Positions 1-9,825 of a stretch of 64,000 nt of DNA are shown one piece after another. Every line of letters begins with the position of its first letter. Within the stretch, counting starts at the first letter, position 1. Source of the stretch: an uncultured Muribaculaceae bacterium (GTDB lineage Bacteria > Bacteroidota > Bacteroidia > Bacteroidales > Muribaculaceae); the NCBI GenBank assembly GCA_944321685.1, contig CALUMH010000006.1, forward strand, positions 1 through 64,000, in the 5' to 3' direction. A program made the translations under genes and the position numbers. Under the pieces are notes generated by a model, which was not told the origin of the DNA, made no database searches, and saw only the letters and a program-made list of their open reading frames with translations.

Positions 1-192
1 CAATTCCTTGCGCCCGAGGAAATAGTTCTTCAACGTGGACACAAGCAGGCTCTTACCAAAACGCCGAGGGCGGCTCAAGAAATATATCGTTCCGTCATGC
101 ACCAGGTTATATATCAACGCCGTCTTGTCAACATATACATAACCGTCACCGATTATTTTCTCAAAACTCTGTATGCCTATGGGATATTTCAT
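1..192 (-). CDS. AAA-ATPase-like protein, N-terminal part only (runs off the window start)
   Basis: The first 64 codons of a gene that continues beyond the left edge. The start is the ATG at 192-190. The peptide opens [14 protein letters not shown] and carries the DKT motif followed by the P-loop-like [10 protein letters not shown] (about residues 42-51), the hallmark of the AAA-ATPase-like family (PF09820). In full-length members this domain is followed by a PD-(D/E)XK nuclease-like domain (DUF1703), which would lie outside the window. These genes are abundant in gut Bacteroidales and often multicopy; their role is unknown. A TAnnTTTG promoter element lies 31 bp upstream. The family call is firm; nothing can be said about the missing C-terminus. 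Confidence 0.85.
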   Translation of the reverse strand, partial: MKYPIGIQSFEKIIGDGYVYVDKTALIYNLVHDGTIYFLSRPRRFGKSLLVSTLKNYFLGRKEL

Positions 193-222
193 CTATTCTA
201 TGTTTTAATACATCATTTTCCA

Positions 223-230
223 CAAATATA
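223..230 (-). promoter_or_regulatory. TAnnTTTG promoter element for the ATPase-like gene
   Basis: Read on the minus strand the site is TATATTTG, a match to the Bacteroidetes -7 consensus, 31 bp before the start codon. No convincing -33 TTTG was seen. Confidence 0.45.
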
Positions 231-340
231 CTGATTAATTCCCGATTTTCAAGCATACCACCGCACAAAACCAACCCTCAGCCACACAAACAAATTATAC
301 ATGGAATTATAAGCCAGTTTAAATTTTCCAATTTTATAGT

Positions 341-348
341 TATCTTTG
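341..348 (+). promoter_or_regulatory. TAnnTTTG promoter element for the fusion helicase
   Basis: TATCTTTG matches the Bacteroidetes -7 consensus and lies 58 bp before the ATG at 407. No clear -33 TTTG is present at the usual spacing. The rest of the 193-406 gap is AT-rich and shows nothing else. Confidence 0.45.
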
Positions 349-406
349 TCACTAAAGTTAGTTTGCCAAATAATAAAGCCATACAGAATTTACCCTCTAT
401 AAACCT

Positions 407-3400
407 ATGTCAATATGGAACAGACTCATAGAAATCTTAAACGCCGAAGATAAAAACAATATCCTCGACAGCAAAATGTCTGTTTCAAATATGCCACATT
501 ATGTAATAATCGATGTGGAAATCGGCATAACAGACCATAAAATCCATGATATTGGAGCTCTCCGCGATGATGGTGCAGTTTTTCATAATGCCTCAAAAAA
601 AGATTTTTTTGAATTTATCGACAAAGCAGATTATATATGCGGGCACAACATCATTCACCATGATGCCAAGTATCTGTTCACTGACAAAATAGTCCACCAA
701 CATTTAGTCGATACTCTCTATGTTTCACCCTTACTGTTTCCCGAACATCCTTACCACAAGCTTGTCAAAGACGATAAGCTTATAAATGACCAAATAAACA
801 ATCCTGTAAACGACTGTGAAAAAGCAAGAGACCTATTGTTGGATGAAATTGCTCAATGGAATTCGTTGCCCGAAGAAAAACGCCAAATATTTGCATCCTT
901 ATTAAATGGCATAAAAGAATTTGAAGGATTTCTCGGTATAGTCAAAGCCAAACATATCACAAAAGGATTAACCGAGCAAATAAGGAATTTTTACAACGGG
1001 AAGATATGCCAAAATGCAGATATCGACATGATTATCAACCGATATCCTTGCGAATTGGCATACGCATTGGCACTTATCGACACTACCGATTACCGCTCAA
1101 TTACTCCCGGATGGATACTTCATAATTATCCTGACGTAGAATATGTGATTAAATTACTACGTCACACTATTTGCAAAAACAAATGCATTTACTGTAATAC
1201 CAAACTTGACGTCCACCATAATTTAAAAATATTCTTCGGATATAACCAATTCCGCACGTATGAAGGCGAACCTCTCCAAGAGCAGGCGACACGTGCTGCC
1301 GTAGAAGGCAAATCTTTATTGGCAATATTCCCTACCGGCGGCGGCAAATCTCTCACATTCCAATTGCCGGCCCTTATGGAAGGCCGCAGCGTGCATGGAC
1401 TCACTGTTGTAATTTCGCCATTACAATCGTTGATGAAAGACCAGGTGGACAACCTCACCAATAGAGGGATAACCGATGCAGTAACCATTAACGGAATGCT
1501 AGACCCCATAACAAGAGCTTTATCTATACAACGGGTACAAGACGGAGAAGCCTCTCTTTTATACATATCACCCGAAATGCTTCGTTCAAAAACCATCGAA
1601 AGAATCTTGATGGCACGCCTGGTAACAAGATTTGTAATCGACGAAGCCCATTGTTTTTCTTCTTGGGGTCAAGATTTCAGAGTCGATTACCTTTACATAG
1701 GTAAATTTATCAATGAATATCAACAAAAGAAAAAATGCAAGAAGCCTATACCTATATCATGTTTTACTGCCACCGCAAAACAAAAAGTCATACAAGACAT
1801 ATGCGATTATTTCAAAAAAACATTGAACCTCGACTTGGAATTATTTGCCTCTACAGCCTCAAGAACCAATTTGCGCTATTCGGTCATATATGCAGAGACC
1901 GATGATGATAAATATTCAAACCTGAGAGGTATTATTGCAGAAGCCAATTGTCCGACTATAGTTTACGTATCACGCACAAAACGCACAATAGAACTTGCAA
2001 CCAAATTAACTCGCGACGGTTTTAAAGCATTACCTTTCAACGGACAAATGGACTCAGACAAAAAAATTGCCAATCAAGATGAATTCATGAATGACAATGT
2101 TCAAATAATCGTAGCAACTTCAGCTTTTGGGATGGGTGTTGACAAAAAAGATGTCGGCCTTGTTGTGCATTACGATATTTCAGATTCGTTGGAAAATTAT
2201 GTCCAGGAAGCAGGCCGGGCAGGTCGCGATCCAAACCTTAATGCCCGCTGCTATGTGCTTTACAATGACAATGACCTAGACAAACACTTCATACTCCTCA
2301 ATCAAACCAAACTAAGCATCAGTGAAATACAGCAGGTGTGGAAAGCTGTAAAAGACCTCACACGGCAACGCATGAATGTCAGTTGCTCAGCACTTGAAAT
2401 TGCCCGACAAGCCGGTTGGGACGATTCGGTATATGACATCGAAACTCGGGTACGAACGGCTTTGGCTGCATTGGAACAGAGCGGATATCTTATAAGGGGC
2501 AACAATGTACCTCATGTATATGCCACCGGCATAACCGTCAGAAATTTAGACGAAGCACGAAAGCGCATTTCCACATCACTATTATTTAGTAACGAAGAAA
2601 CAGAAAATGCTGTCAGAATCATAAAATCGCTTATTTCACAAAAATATATCGCAAAAGCTCAAAGCCCTGATTCAGAAGCTGAATCTCGAATTGACTACTT
2701 GGCCGATATATTAGGTTTAAATAAATATGAAATCATATCGGCTGTAGAACGTATGAGACAAGAAGGAATATTGGCCGACAGCAAAGATATATCAGCCTAT
2801 TTATTGGATTCAGGTGACTCGGAACGAAAATCACAAGTTCTGCTTGAACGATTTGCCAAACTTGAACAATACATTCTAAACCAAATTTCCGACAAACCTT
2901 TATTGACATCATATAAGCAACTGAATGATGGTGCAATAAACGACGGAATAAGTACATCAAAAGAGAAAGACATCCGTACTCTGCTTTATTTCCTCACTGT
3001 AAAGGGATATACATACAAAAAAGAAGATACCGACCATAATATGGCACTTTGCCGCCAAACAGATCTTGAAACAACAATCAATCGTTTCGAAAAACGATTG
3101 GAAATAAGTCGTTTCGCCATAGAGTGGCTATACAAACTTGTCGCCGATGCAGAAAATGTAAATGAACAAAATAAATCAGCTGTCCGGTTTTCGGTTGTGG
3201 AACTATTAAACAATCTAAAATCAAGTCCACATATGCTCTTTAGCCAACTCGATAACTTACAACTGGAAGACGTGGAAGAAGCCCTCTTATACCTGTCAAA
3301 AATCGGTGCACTTAAACTTGAAGGTGGATTTCTCGTCCTATATAACGCAATGAATATCGAAAGGCTGAAAGACAACAAATCACGATACAAAATCGATGAC

Positions 3401-5284
3401 TACCGAACACTTAACGAATTTTACAAGCAAAAAATCCAACAAGTACATATTGTTGGAGAATATGCCAATTTAATGGTGAAAGATTATGGCGCAGCTTTAC
3501 GTTATGTCAAAGATTACTTCCAAATGGACTATAAAAAGTTCATCGCAAAATATTTCAAAGGAGAAAGAATTAGCGAAATACAACGCAACCTCACTCCTGA
3601 AAAATATAAACAACTCTTTGGGCAGCTATCTGAACGTCAAATGGAAATTATTTCCGACAAAAATTCTCGTTGCATTGTCGTTGCAGCCGGACCTGGCAGC
3701 GGGAAAACTAGAGTTCTAGTCCATAAACTTGCCTCTCTGCTACTCCTTGAAGATGTAAAACACGAACAACTTCTAATGCTGACATTCTCAAGAGCCGCCG
3801 CCACCGAATTTAAACAACGACTGATGGGACTCATTGGTAACGCTGCTCACTTTGTCGAAATAAAAACATTTCACTCATATTGTTTCGACCTTTTGGGTAG
3901 AATAGGAAATCTTGAAGATGCAAAGAATGTAGTTGCAAGAGCTGCCGAAATGATAAACAACGGTGAGGTTGAACCAAATAAAATACGCAAAACGGTACTT
4001 GTCATTGACGAGGCACAAGACATGAGTTCAGAAGAACATTCTCTTGTCAAAGCCTTGATGAATAGCAACGAAGATATGCGTGTGATAGCCGTGGGCGATG
4101 ACGACCAAAACATCTATGAATTCCGTGGATCAAATTCAGGGTATATGTTCCAATTGTCACAAGAACAAGGAAGCAGGTTTATTGAAATGACCGAAAATTA
4201 TCGCAGCGCTCGCCATTTGGTAAATTTTGCCAATGAATTTGCAAAAAACATTGGCAATAGAATGAAATGCACTCCTATTATTTCAATGAGAGATGAAGAT
4301 GGTACAGTAGAGGTAACATACCACCAATCAAAGTATATGTACCAACCGCTTGTTGAAGATTTAATACAACACTGTGGGAAAAATAGCTCTTGCGTACTAA
4401 CACAAACTAATGAAGAGGCTGTAATAACAATAGCTTTGCTGAAAAGGAATGGCATAAACTGCAAACTTATACAATCAATGGACGGATTTCGCTTCTGGAA
4501 CCTGGCGGAAATCAGATATTTATTATCATATATAGACAAACGATTAAATACTCCTGTAATTCCCAACGAATTATGGGAAAATGCAAAATATGCTACTTTT
4601 GCGACTTATGAAAGAAGCCAAAGCCTGCCATATGTAAGACAATGTATCAAATTATTTGAGAAGACCAACAAATCAATATACATCAGCGATTTAAAAGAGT
4701 TTGTGTTTGAATCGTCAATAGAAGATTTCTGCGACATATCAAATGCAAATATCGTGGTATCTACCATTCACAAGGCAAAAGGGCGGGAATTTGACAATGT
4801 TTATATGCTTGTATCCGACAATTATGCCCAAGACTCCAAGCTCATGCGACGATATTATGTAGGCATGACACGTGCAAAAAATAGGTTGTCGATACACACA
4901 AATTGCAAATGCTTCAACCATTCATACATCGACCGTTACATTATCGATCAACACTCATATCCCATGCCCGAAGAAATCGTCCTGCAACTTTCTCACAAGG
5001 ATGTATATTTGGGGTTCTTCAAAGGCCTCAAACGAGAAATCCTGGCATTAAGGAGCGGAGACCCGCTGAATTACAAAGACCATGTTTTATATGAAACATC
5101 AGCAAACAAGCCGGTAGCGAAATTGTCGCAGAATATGCAAACTGTACTGTCGAAGTGGGAAATGCGAGGATATAAAGTAAAATCGGCATCAGTTAGATTC
5201 ATCGTTGCTTGGAAACCCAAAGATGCCCCGAAAAACGAATCCGAAACAGCCGTCCTTTTAGCCGACCTCATACTCACATTATAA
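407..5284 (+). CDS. Three-domain fusion: DnaQ-like exonuclease + RecQ helicase + UvrD-type helicase
   Basis: A 1625-residue protein joining three DNA-processing modules. Residues about 30-160 resemble a DEDD 3'-5' exonuclease: IIDVE supplies the D-x-E of motif I and CGHNIIHHD resembles motif II. A cysteine group (CKNKCIYC, about 254-261) may bind zinc. Residues about 280-700 are a RecQ-type SF2 helicase with TGGGKS (about 309), DEAH (about 411) and QEAGRAGRD (about 600). After a long linker, residues about 1080-1510 are a UvrD/Rep SF1 helicase with GPGSGKT (about 1094), DEAQDMSS (about 1200), GDDDQNIYEFRGS, STIHKAKG and GMTRAKN. Ordinary RecQ is about 600-730 residues. The probable role is DNA repair, recombination or defence; neighbours give no operon context. 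The gene looks AT-richer than dnaK beside it. Domain calls are firm, function is inferred. Confidence 0.88.
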   Translation: MSIWNRLIEILNAEDKNNILDSKMSVSNMPHYVIIDVEIGITDHKIHDIGALRDDGAVFHNASKKDFFEFIDKADYICGHNIIHHDAKYLFTDKIVHQHLVDTLYVSPLLFPEHPYHKLVKDDKLINDQINNPVNDCEKARDLLLDEIAQWNSLPEEKRQIFASLLNGIKEFEGFLGIVKAKHITKGLTEQIRNFYNGKICQNADIDMIINRYPCELAYALALIDTTDYRSITPGWILHNYPDVEYVIKLLRHTICKNKCIYCNTKLDVHHNLKIFFGYNQFRTYEGEPLQEQATRAAVEGKSLLAIFPTGGGKSLTFQLPALMEGRSVHGLTVVISPLQSLMKDQVDNLTNRGITDAVTINGMLDPITRALSIQRVQDGEASLLYISPEMLRSKTIERILMARLVTRFVIDEAHCFSSWGQDFRVDYLYIGKFINEYQQKKKCKKPIPISCFTATAKQKVIQDICDYFKKTLNLDLELFASTASRTNLRYSVIYAETDDDKYSNLRGIIAEANCPTIVYVSRTKRTIELATKLTRDGFKALPFNGQMDSDKKIANQDEFMNDNVQIIVATSAFGMGVDKKDVGLVVHYDISDSLENYVQEAGRAGRDPNLNARCYVLYNDNDLDKHFILLNQTKLSISEIQQVWKAVKDLTRQRMNVSCSALEIARQAGWDDSVYDIETRVRTALAALEQSGYLIRGNNVPHVYATGITVRNLDEARKRISTSLLFSNEETENAVRIIKSLISQKYIAKAQSPDSEAESRIDYLADILGLNKYEIISAVERMRQEGILADSKDISAYLLDSGDSERKSQVLLERFAKLEQYILNQISDKPLLTSYKQLNDGAINDGISTSKEKDIRTLLYFLTVKGYTYKKEDTDHNMALCRQTDLETTINRFEKRLEISRFAIEWLYKLVADAENVNEQNKSAVRFSVVELLNNLKSSPHMLFSQLDNLQLEDVEEALLYLSKIGALKLEGGFLVLYNAMNIERLKDNKSRYKIDDYRTLNEFYKQKIQQVHIVGEYANLMVKDYGAALRYVKDYFQMDYKKFIAKYFKGERISEIQRNLTPEKYKQLFGQLSERQMEIISDKNSRCIVVAAGPGSGKTRVLVHKLASLLLLEDVKHEQLLMLTFSRAAATEFKQRLMGLIGNAAHFVEIKTFHSYCFDLLGRIGNLEDAKNVVARAAEMINNGEVEPNKIRKTVLVIDEAQDMSSEEHSLVKALMNSNEDMRVIAVGDDDQNIYEFRGSNSGYMFQLSQEQGSRFIEMTENYRSARHLVNFANEFAKNIGNRMKCTPIISMRDEDGTVEVTYHQSKYMYQPLVEDLIQHCGKNSSCVLTQTNEEAVITIALLKRNGINCKLIQSMDGFRFWNLAEIRYLLSYIDKRLNTPVIPNELWENAKYATFATYERSQSLPYVRQCIKLFEKTNKSIYISDLKEFVFESSIEDFCDISNANIVVSTIHKAKGREFDNVYMLVSDNYAQDSKLMRRYYVGMTRAKNRLSIHTNCKCFNHSYIDRYIIDQHSYPMPEEIVLQLSHKDVYLGFFKGLKREILALRSGDPLNYKDHVLYETSANKPVAKLSQNMQTVLSKWEMRGYKVKSASVRFIVAWKPKDAPKNESETAVLLADLILTL

Positions 5285-5290
5285 AAACAC

Positions 5291-5323
5291 AGAAGCGTGC
5301 AACTCAATGAGTCACACGCTTCT
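5291..5323. terminator. Bidirectional hairpin between convergent genes
   Basis: A perfect 9-bp stem (AGAAGCGTG / CACGCTTCT) with a 15-nt loop lies between the stop of the fusion helicase and the end of dnaK. T-rich sequence follows weakly on both strands, so it probably ends transcription from both sides. Confidence 0.6.
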
Positions 5324-5346
5324 ATATCTATAGTTTATCCAATACC

Positions 5347-7257
5347 TTATTTCACTTCCTCAAAGGGAACATCGGTTACGTTATCGCCGCTTTGGCCGCC
5401 TTGGTTATTGCCGGGTTGACCTGCGCCAGGTTGAGGTCCGGCTTGAGATGCTTGTTGCTGAGCATTGTACATGTCTTGCGATGCAGCATGGAACACTGTT
5501 TCAAGTTCCTTCATTGCAACATCGATTGCAGCAACGTCTTGACGCTGATGTGCATCTTTAAGTTTTGCAAGCGCATCCTCGATTTGCGACTTCTTGTCGG
5601 CAGGAAGCTTGTCTCCAAGGTCTTTCAAGCTCTTCTCGGTTTGGAATATCATCGAGTCGGCTTGATTGATTTTGTCAACACGTTCCTTTTCACGGGCATC
5701 GGCAGCAGCATTGGCGGCAGCTTCATCCTTCATGCGCTTTATTTCCTCATCGCTCAAGCCGCTTGAGGCTTCTATGCGTATGCTCTGCTCTTTGCCTGTA
5801 GCCTTATCCTTAGCCGACACATTCAATATACCGTTGGCATCAATTTCAAAGGTAACCTCGATTTGCGGTACACCACGCGGAGCCGGAGCAATACCGTCCA
5901 AGTGGAACTTGCCAAGCGTCTTGTCGTCCTTTGCCATCGGACGTTCGCCTTGCAGCACATGGATTTCAACCGAAGGCTGGTTATCAACGGCAGTCGAGAA
6001 CACCTCGCTCTTGCGAGTAGGTATGGTAGTGTTGGCATCAATCAACTTAGTCATCACGCCGCCAAGAGTTTCAATACCTACCGACAATGGAACCACGTCA
6101 AGCAGCAACACGTCCTTAACATCACCGCTAAGCACACCGCCTTGGATTGCAGCACCGACGGCAACCACCTCATCGGGGTTTACGCCCTTCGACGGAGCCT
6201 TACCGAAGAATTTTTCAACAATCTGTTGAACTGCCGGAATACGGGTAGAACCACCAACAAGTATCACTTCGTCGATTTGCGAAGCCGTAAGGCCGGCATC
6301 TTTCAATGCTTGTTCGCAAGGTTTAATGGTAGCTTGTATCAAACTGTCGCACAATTGCTCAAATTTCGCACGGGTCAAAGTCTTTACAAGGTGCTTTGGA
6401 ATACCGTTTACAGGCATGATGTAAGGCAAGTTGATTTCGGTCGAAGTAGAACTTGACAATTCAATCTTGGCCTTTTCGGCAGCTTCTTTCAAGCGTTGCA
6501 ACGCCATTGCATCTTTACGCAAGTCAACGCCTTCTTCACTTTGGAATTCATCGGCAAGCCAGTCGATAATGCGGTGGTCAAAGTCATCACCGCCAAGGTG
6601 GGTATCACCATTGGTCGATTTTACCTCAAATACACCGTCACCCAATTCAAGTATAGATATATCGAATGTACCACCGCCAAGGTCGAATACGGCAATACGC
6701 TTGTCGCTCGTGGACTTATCAAGGCCGTAAGCAAGAGCTGCGGCAGTAGGCTCGTTCACAATACGCATAACCTTCAAGCCTGCAATCTCACCGGCTTCCT
6801 TGGTTGCCTGACGCTGCGAGTCGTTAAAGTAAGCAGGAACAGTGATAACGGCTTCGCTCACCGTTTGTCCGAGGTAATCCTCGGCGGTCTTCTTCATCTT
6901 TTGAAGAATCATGGCCGAAATCTCTTGCGGAGTGTAATCGCGCCCGTCGATTCTAACCTTCGGCATTCCATTGTCGGAACGAACCACCTGGTAAGGCACA
7001 CGCGAAATTTCATTTTGCACATTGTCGTAGCTTTCACCCATGAAACGCTTAATCGAGAACACCGTCCTCGTCGGGTTGGTGATAGCCTGGCGCTTTGCAG
7101 GTTCTCCCACCTTACGTTCTCCGCCATCTACGAATGCTACTATCGAAGGGGTAGTGTTTCGACCTTCGCTGTTAGGAATAACAACGGGGTCTTTACCCTC
7201 AAGTACTGCAACACATGAGTTGGTAGTACCTAAATCTATTCCAATAATCTTTCCCAT
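5347..7257 (-). CDS. dnaK: Molecular chaperone DnaK (Hsp70)
   Basis: A 636-residue Hsp70, the usual length. It binds exposed hydrophobic segments of client proteins in an ATP-dependent cycle with DnaJ and GrpE in the cytoplasm. All three Hsp70 signatures are visible: [10 protein letters not shown] at residues 5-14, [14 protein letters not shown] near 195 and [11 protein letters not shown] near 335. The interdomain linker [10 protein letters not shown] follows at about 386. The C-terminal lid ends in a Gly/Gln-rich tail and the conserved EEVK terminus. It stands alone, without dnaJ or grpE next to it. The 355-bp upstream region holds a sigma-54-like promoter sequence at 7341-7356. Confidence 0.98.
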   Translation of the reverse strand: MGKIIGIDLGTTNSCVAVLEGKDPVVIPNSEGRNTTPSIVAFVDGGERKVGEPAKRQAITNPTRTVFSIKRFMGESYDNVQNEISRVPYQVVRSDNGMPKVRIDGRDYTPQEISAMILQKMKKTAEDYLGQTVSEAVITVPAYFNDSQRQATKEAGEIAGLKVMRIVNEPTAAALAYGLDKSTSDKRIAVFDLGGGTFDISILELGDGVFEVKSTNGDTHLGGDDFDHRIIDWLADEFQSEEGVDLRKDAMALQRLKEAAEKAKIELSSSTSTEINLPYIMPVNGIPKHLVKTLTRAKFEQLCDSLIQATIKPCEQALKDAGLTASQIDEVILVGGSTRIPAVQQIVEKFFGKAPSKGVNPDEVVAVGAAIQGGVLSGDVKDVLLLDVVPLSVGIETLGGVMTKLIDANTTIPTRKSEVFSTAVDNQPSVEIHVLQGERPMAKDDKTLGKFHLDGIAPAPRGVPQIEVTFEIDANGILNVSAKDKATGKEQSIRIEASSGLSDEEIKRMKDEAAANAAADAREKERVDKINQADSMIFQTEKSLKDLGDKLPADKKSQIEDALAKLKDAHQRQDVAAIDVAMKELETVFHAASQDMYNAQQQASQAGPQPGAGQPGNNQGGQSGDNVTDVPFEEVK

Positions 7258-7340
7258 AATTTTCTATATTTTTTTGTTATTAATCTTGTTTAATTTCCGG
7301 CCGTCATGCAGGCTTGCGCCGCAACAGCCGCATATAGCAG

Positions 7341-7356
7341 TGCAAATGTTATGCCA
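7341..7356 (-). promoter_or_regulatory. Sigma-54-like -24/-12 promoter upstream of dnaK
   Basis: On the minus strand the sequence reads TGGCATAACATTTGCA. The GG and GC dinucleotides are spaced exactly as in the RpoN consensus TGGCAC-N5-TTGC; the sixth base is T instead of C. It lies 84 bp before the dnaK start. Two copies of TTTTGACG (complements at 7372-7379 and 7434-7441) and a small palindrome (7393-7404) lie further upstream and could be activator or operator sites. The rest of the 7258-7540 gap shows nothing else. Confidence 0.4.
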
Positions 7357-7540
7357 AAAACGTAAAACAGCCGTCAAAACATGGGGAAAACCTGCCCTCG
7401 GGCATGGCAAATACTGACATAACGGCAGTTTTTCGTCAAAAACACGGCTTCACAACCTTACGTTCTGCACAGTTTTTTCGCACATATTGGTTACTTTTGT
7501 GACTTATAACACCTCATCACCCGTTTTTTTCTAAATTATT

Positions 7541-7572
7541 ATTGTACAATTGGCATAAATGCTATAATTTTG
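7541..7572 (+). promoter_or_regulatory. Promoter of the Crp-family regulator operon
   Basis: ATTG at 7541-7544 and TAATTTTG at 7565-7572 are separated by 20 bp, matching the Bacteroidetes -33/-7 arrangement. The expected transcript start is near 7580, some 35 nt before the start codon at 7613. Confidence 0.55.
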
Positions 7573-7595
7573 TATGCTGAATAGCATAGTTTTTT
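7573..7595 (+). terminator. Small leader hairpin followed by a T-run, directly after the promoter
   Basis: TATGCT-gaat-AGCATA forms a 6-bp stem with a 4-nt loop and is followed by GTTTTTT. It overlaps the predicted transcript start of the regulator gene, so it may be an attenuator, an operator palindrome, or chance. The stem is short. Confidence 0.3.
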
Positions 7596-7612
7596 AGCAC
7601 TGCCATAAACGT

Positions 7613-8314
7613 ATGATAAAGAAGAGTACTCTGGAAAAAATCATCAAAGAAGACCTTGCCGAAATATGGTCGATCTTGACAAACGAAGAAAAGCATCTTG
7701 TGGCTGACAATTTTGTCATTCATAATTTCAAGAAAAACCAAATAATATATGCCGAAAACGACGAACCCGAATACCTTTGGTGCCTGCTGAAAGGAAAGGT
7801 GAAGATGTTCAAGGACGGAATTGGCGGCAGGCAACAGATACTACGACTTTATCGACCCATACAATACTTCGGATACCGGGCATACTTCGCCAACGAGCCT
7901 TACGTGTCGAGCACATCGGCTTTTGAGCCGTCACAATTGGGCGCAATAAGCATGAAAATCGTTACCCGCATCATCGACCAAAACCGCAAGCTCGCATGGT
8001 TCTTCATTCACGAACTCTCAAAGCACCTCGGCGGCTCTGACACCAAGATGGTGAACCTCACACAAAAGCATATTCGCGGACGACTGGCCGAAGCCCTTAC
8101 AATACTCATCGACAACTACGGTTTTGAAGACGACGGCGAAACCCTGAAAATATACATGGCACGCGAAGACCTTGCTAACTTGTCGAACATGACAACTTCA
8201 AACGCTATTCGCACACTCTCTACTTTCGTAAGTGAAAAAATCATAACCGTTGATGGCCGGCGCATTAAAATCGTCAACGAACCGGCTCTGCGCAAAATAA
8301 GCAAATTCGGTTGA
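7613..8314 (+). CDS. Crp/Fnr-family transcriptional regulator
   Basis: A 233-residue regulator with an N-terminal cyclic-nucleotide-binding-type beta-roll (about residues 30-125) and a C-terminal winged helix (about 150-225). The recognition region AREDLANLSNMTTSNAIRTL matches the Crp HTH. It lacks the N-terminal cysteine cluster of Fnr and the phosphate-binding RxE/RxS signature is not obvious, so the ligand is unknown. It is the first gene of a co-directional run with DUF4924 (12 bp), rfbD and prfC, but whether it controls them cannot be seen. It is read from a consensus-like promoter with a hairpin in the leader. Confidence 0.85.
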   Translation: MIKKSTLEKIIKEDLAEIWSILTNEEKHLVADNFVIHNFKKNQIIYAENDEPEYLWCLLKGKVKMFKDGIGGRQQILRLYRPIQYFGYRAYFANEPYVSSTSAFEPSQLGAISMKIVTRIIDQNRKLAWFFIHELSKHLGGSDTKMVNLTQKHIRGRLAEALTILIDNYGFEDDGETLKIYMAREDLANLSNMTTSNAIRTLSTFVSEKIITVDGRRIKIVNEPALRKISKFG

Positions 8315-8326
8315 TAACACACAACT

Positions 8327-8887
8327 ATGCTCATAGCAAACAAAAAACGCAAGGAAAACATTGCCGAATACCTGCTGTATATGTGGCAGGTTGAAGACTT
8401 GATACGCGCCAACGGCTGCGACATCGACTGCGTGGAGCGTAACATAATCGACCGCTTCGAGGTCGATGCCGACACTCATGCCCAAATCAAAGACTGGTAT
8501 GAGAGCCTTATAAAAATGATGGAAATGGAAGGCAAAAAGCAACAAGGCCACTTGCAAATCAACAAGAACGTCATCATTCGCCTGAATGACCTGCACAATG
8601 CCCTGCTCGACTCGCCCAAGTTTCCCGAATACCGTGCCGAATATTACAAGACGTTGCCTTTCATCGTGGAATTGAGGGCAAAGTCGGGCGACACTCCGGC
8701 AGGTGAAATCGAAACCTGTTTCAATGCTTTGTACGGCACACTGATGCTGCGGCTGCAACACCGCGAATTAAGCAAAGGCACACTGGAAGCTGTCAAACGG
8801 ATTTCGCATTTCATTGCAAAATTATCGACACTGTATATGCAAGACGAGCAAAAGCCGATTTTCGGCAACGATGACGAAATAGTGTGA
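8327..8887 (+). CDS. DUF4924 family protein
   Basis: A 186-residue, mostly helical cytoplasmic protein that opens MLIANKKRKENIAEYLLYMWQ, as in the Bacteroidales family DUF4924. It has no signal peptide, membrane segment or recognisable catalytic motif. It begins 12 bp after the regulator gene and is followed 69 bp later by rfbD; from memory this order with rfbD and prfC recurs in Bacteroidales. Function unknown. Confidence 0.75.
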   Translation: MLIANKKRKENIAEYLLYMWQVEDLIRANGCDIDCVERNIIDRFEVDADTHAQIKDWYESLIKMMEMEGKKQQGHLQINKNVIIRLNDLHNALLDSPKFPEYRAEYYKTLPFIVELRAKSGDTPAGEIETCFNALYGTLMLRLQHRELSKGTLEAVKRISHFIAKLSTLYMQDEQKPIFGNDDEIV

Positions 8888-8956
8888 CCTCAAAAAACAC
8901 ATCATGGCCGCACCAATTTTTATTTTGAGAACATTAAACATAGAACACACGCAAAA

Positions 8957-9823
8957 ATGCCAAAGAATTTATTAATCACCGGTGCAAACGGACAGCTCGG
9001 CAACGAGATGCGCAACCTGCTTGCAGGCAGCAAACTTTTCAACTCGTTTTTTGCCGATATCGACACGCTCGACATTACCGACGCACGAGCCGTGTACCAT
9101 TTCATCGAAAGCAACAATATCGACATAATAGTGAACTGCGCGGCATATACAGCCGTTGACCGTGCCGAAGACGACATGGTGGCCTGCGCGAAACTCAATG
9201 TGGAAGCCGTGGGCAACATAGCCGGCGCTGCACGCAACTATGGCACACGGGTACTGCACATATCCACCGACTATGTGTTTGACGGATATAACTACCGTCC
9301 ATACACAGAGGAGGACGACACCAACCCGAAGACGGCTTACGGAACCACCAAGCGTGACGGGGAAAAATTATTGATGAAAACAGCCCCCGAAAGCATCATC
9401 ATTCGTACCGCCTGGCTTTACTCGCCATATGGCAGGAACTTCGTGAAAACAATGATAGCCTTGGGGCGTGAAAAAGACGCGTTAAGCGTGGTATGCGACC
9501 AAATTGGCACACCCACCTATGCTGCCGACCTTGCCGCAGCCATCTTCGCAGTCGTCTCGGCCGACGAGTGGAAACCGGGCATATACCATTTCTCCGACGA
9601 GGGCGCTTGCTCGTGGTATGATTTTGCCAAGGCCATACACCGCCTTGCCGGCATCGACACGTGCAAGGTTACACCGGTGAAGTCGAAGGACTACCCTACC
9701 CGCGCCATCCGCCCGTTTTACAGTGTACTCGACAAAAGCAAAATAAAACAAACCTACGGCATTGAAATCCCGCAATGGGAAGAAAGCCTTGAAAAATGTA
9801 TAACCGCTATTAAAAACGCATAA
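8957..9823 (+). CDS. rfbD: dTDP-4-dehydrorhamnose reductase
   Basis: A 288-residue short-chain reductase that makes dTDP-L-rhamnose from dTDP-4-dehydro-6-deoxy-L-mannose with NAD(P)H, the last step of rhamnose precursor synthesis for surface glycans. The Rossmann motif TGANGQLG is at residues 7-14; [10 protein letters not shown] supplies the active-site Thr and YGTTKRDGE the Tyr-x3-Lys pair. Length fits the family. The other rfb genes (A, B, C) are not in the window, so it is separated from its pathway, as is common in Bacteroidales. Its stop is 2 bp before the prfC start, indicating translational coupling. Confidence 0.93.
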   Translation: MPKNLLITGANGQLGNEMRNLLAGSKLFNSFFADIDTLDITDARAVYHFIESNNIDIIVNCAAYTAVDRAEDDMVACAKLNVEAVGNIAGAARNYGTRVLHISTDYVFDGYNYRPYTEEDDTNPKTAYGTTKRDGEKLLMKTAPESIIIRTAWLYSPYGRNFVKTMIALGREKDALSVVCDQIGTPTYAADLAAAIFAVVSADEWKPGIYHFSDEGACSWYDFAKAIHRLAGIDTCKVTPVKSKDYPTRAIRPFYSVLDKSKIKQTYGIEIPQWEESLEKCITAIKNA

Positions 9824-9825
9824 CC

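Noticed and set aside
6496..7218. Long plus-strand frame opposite dnaK
   Set aside because: Antisense shadow of the strongly biased dnaK codons; no recognisable domain.
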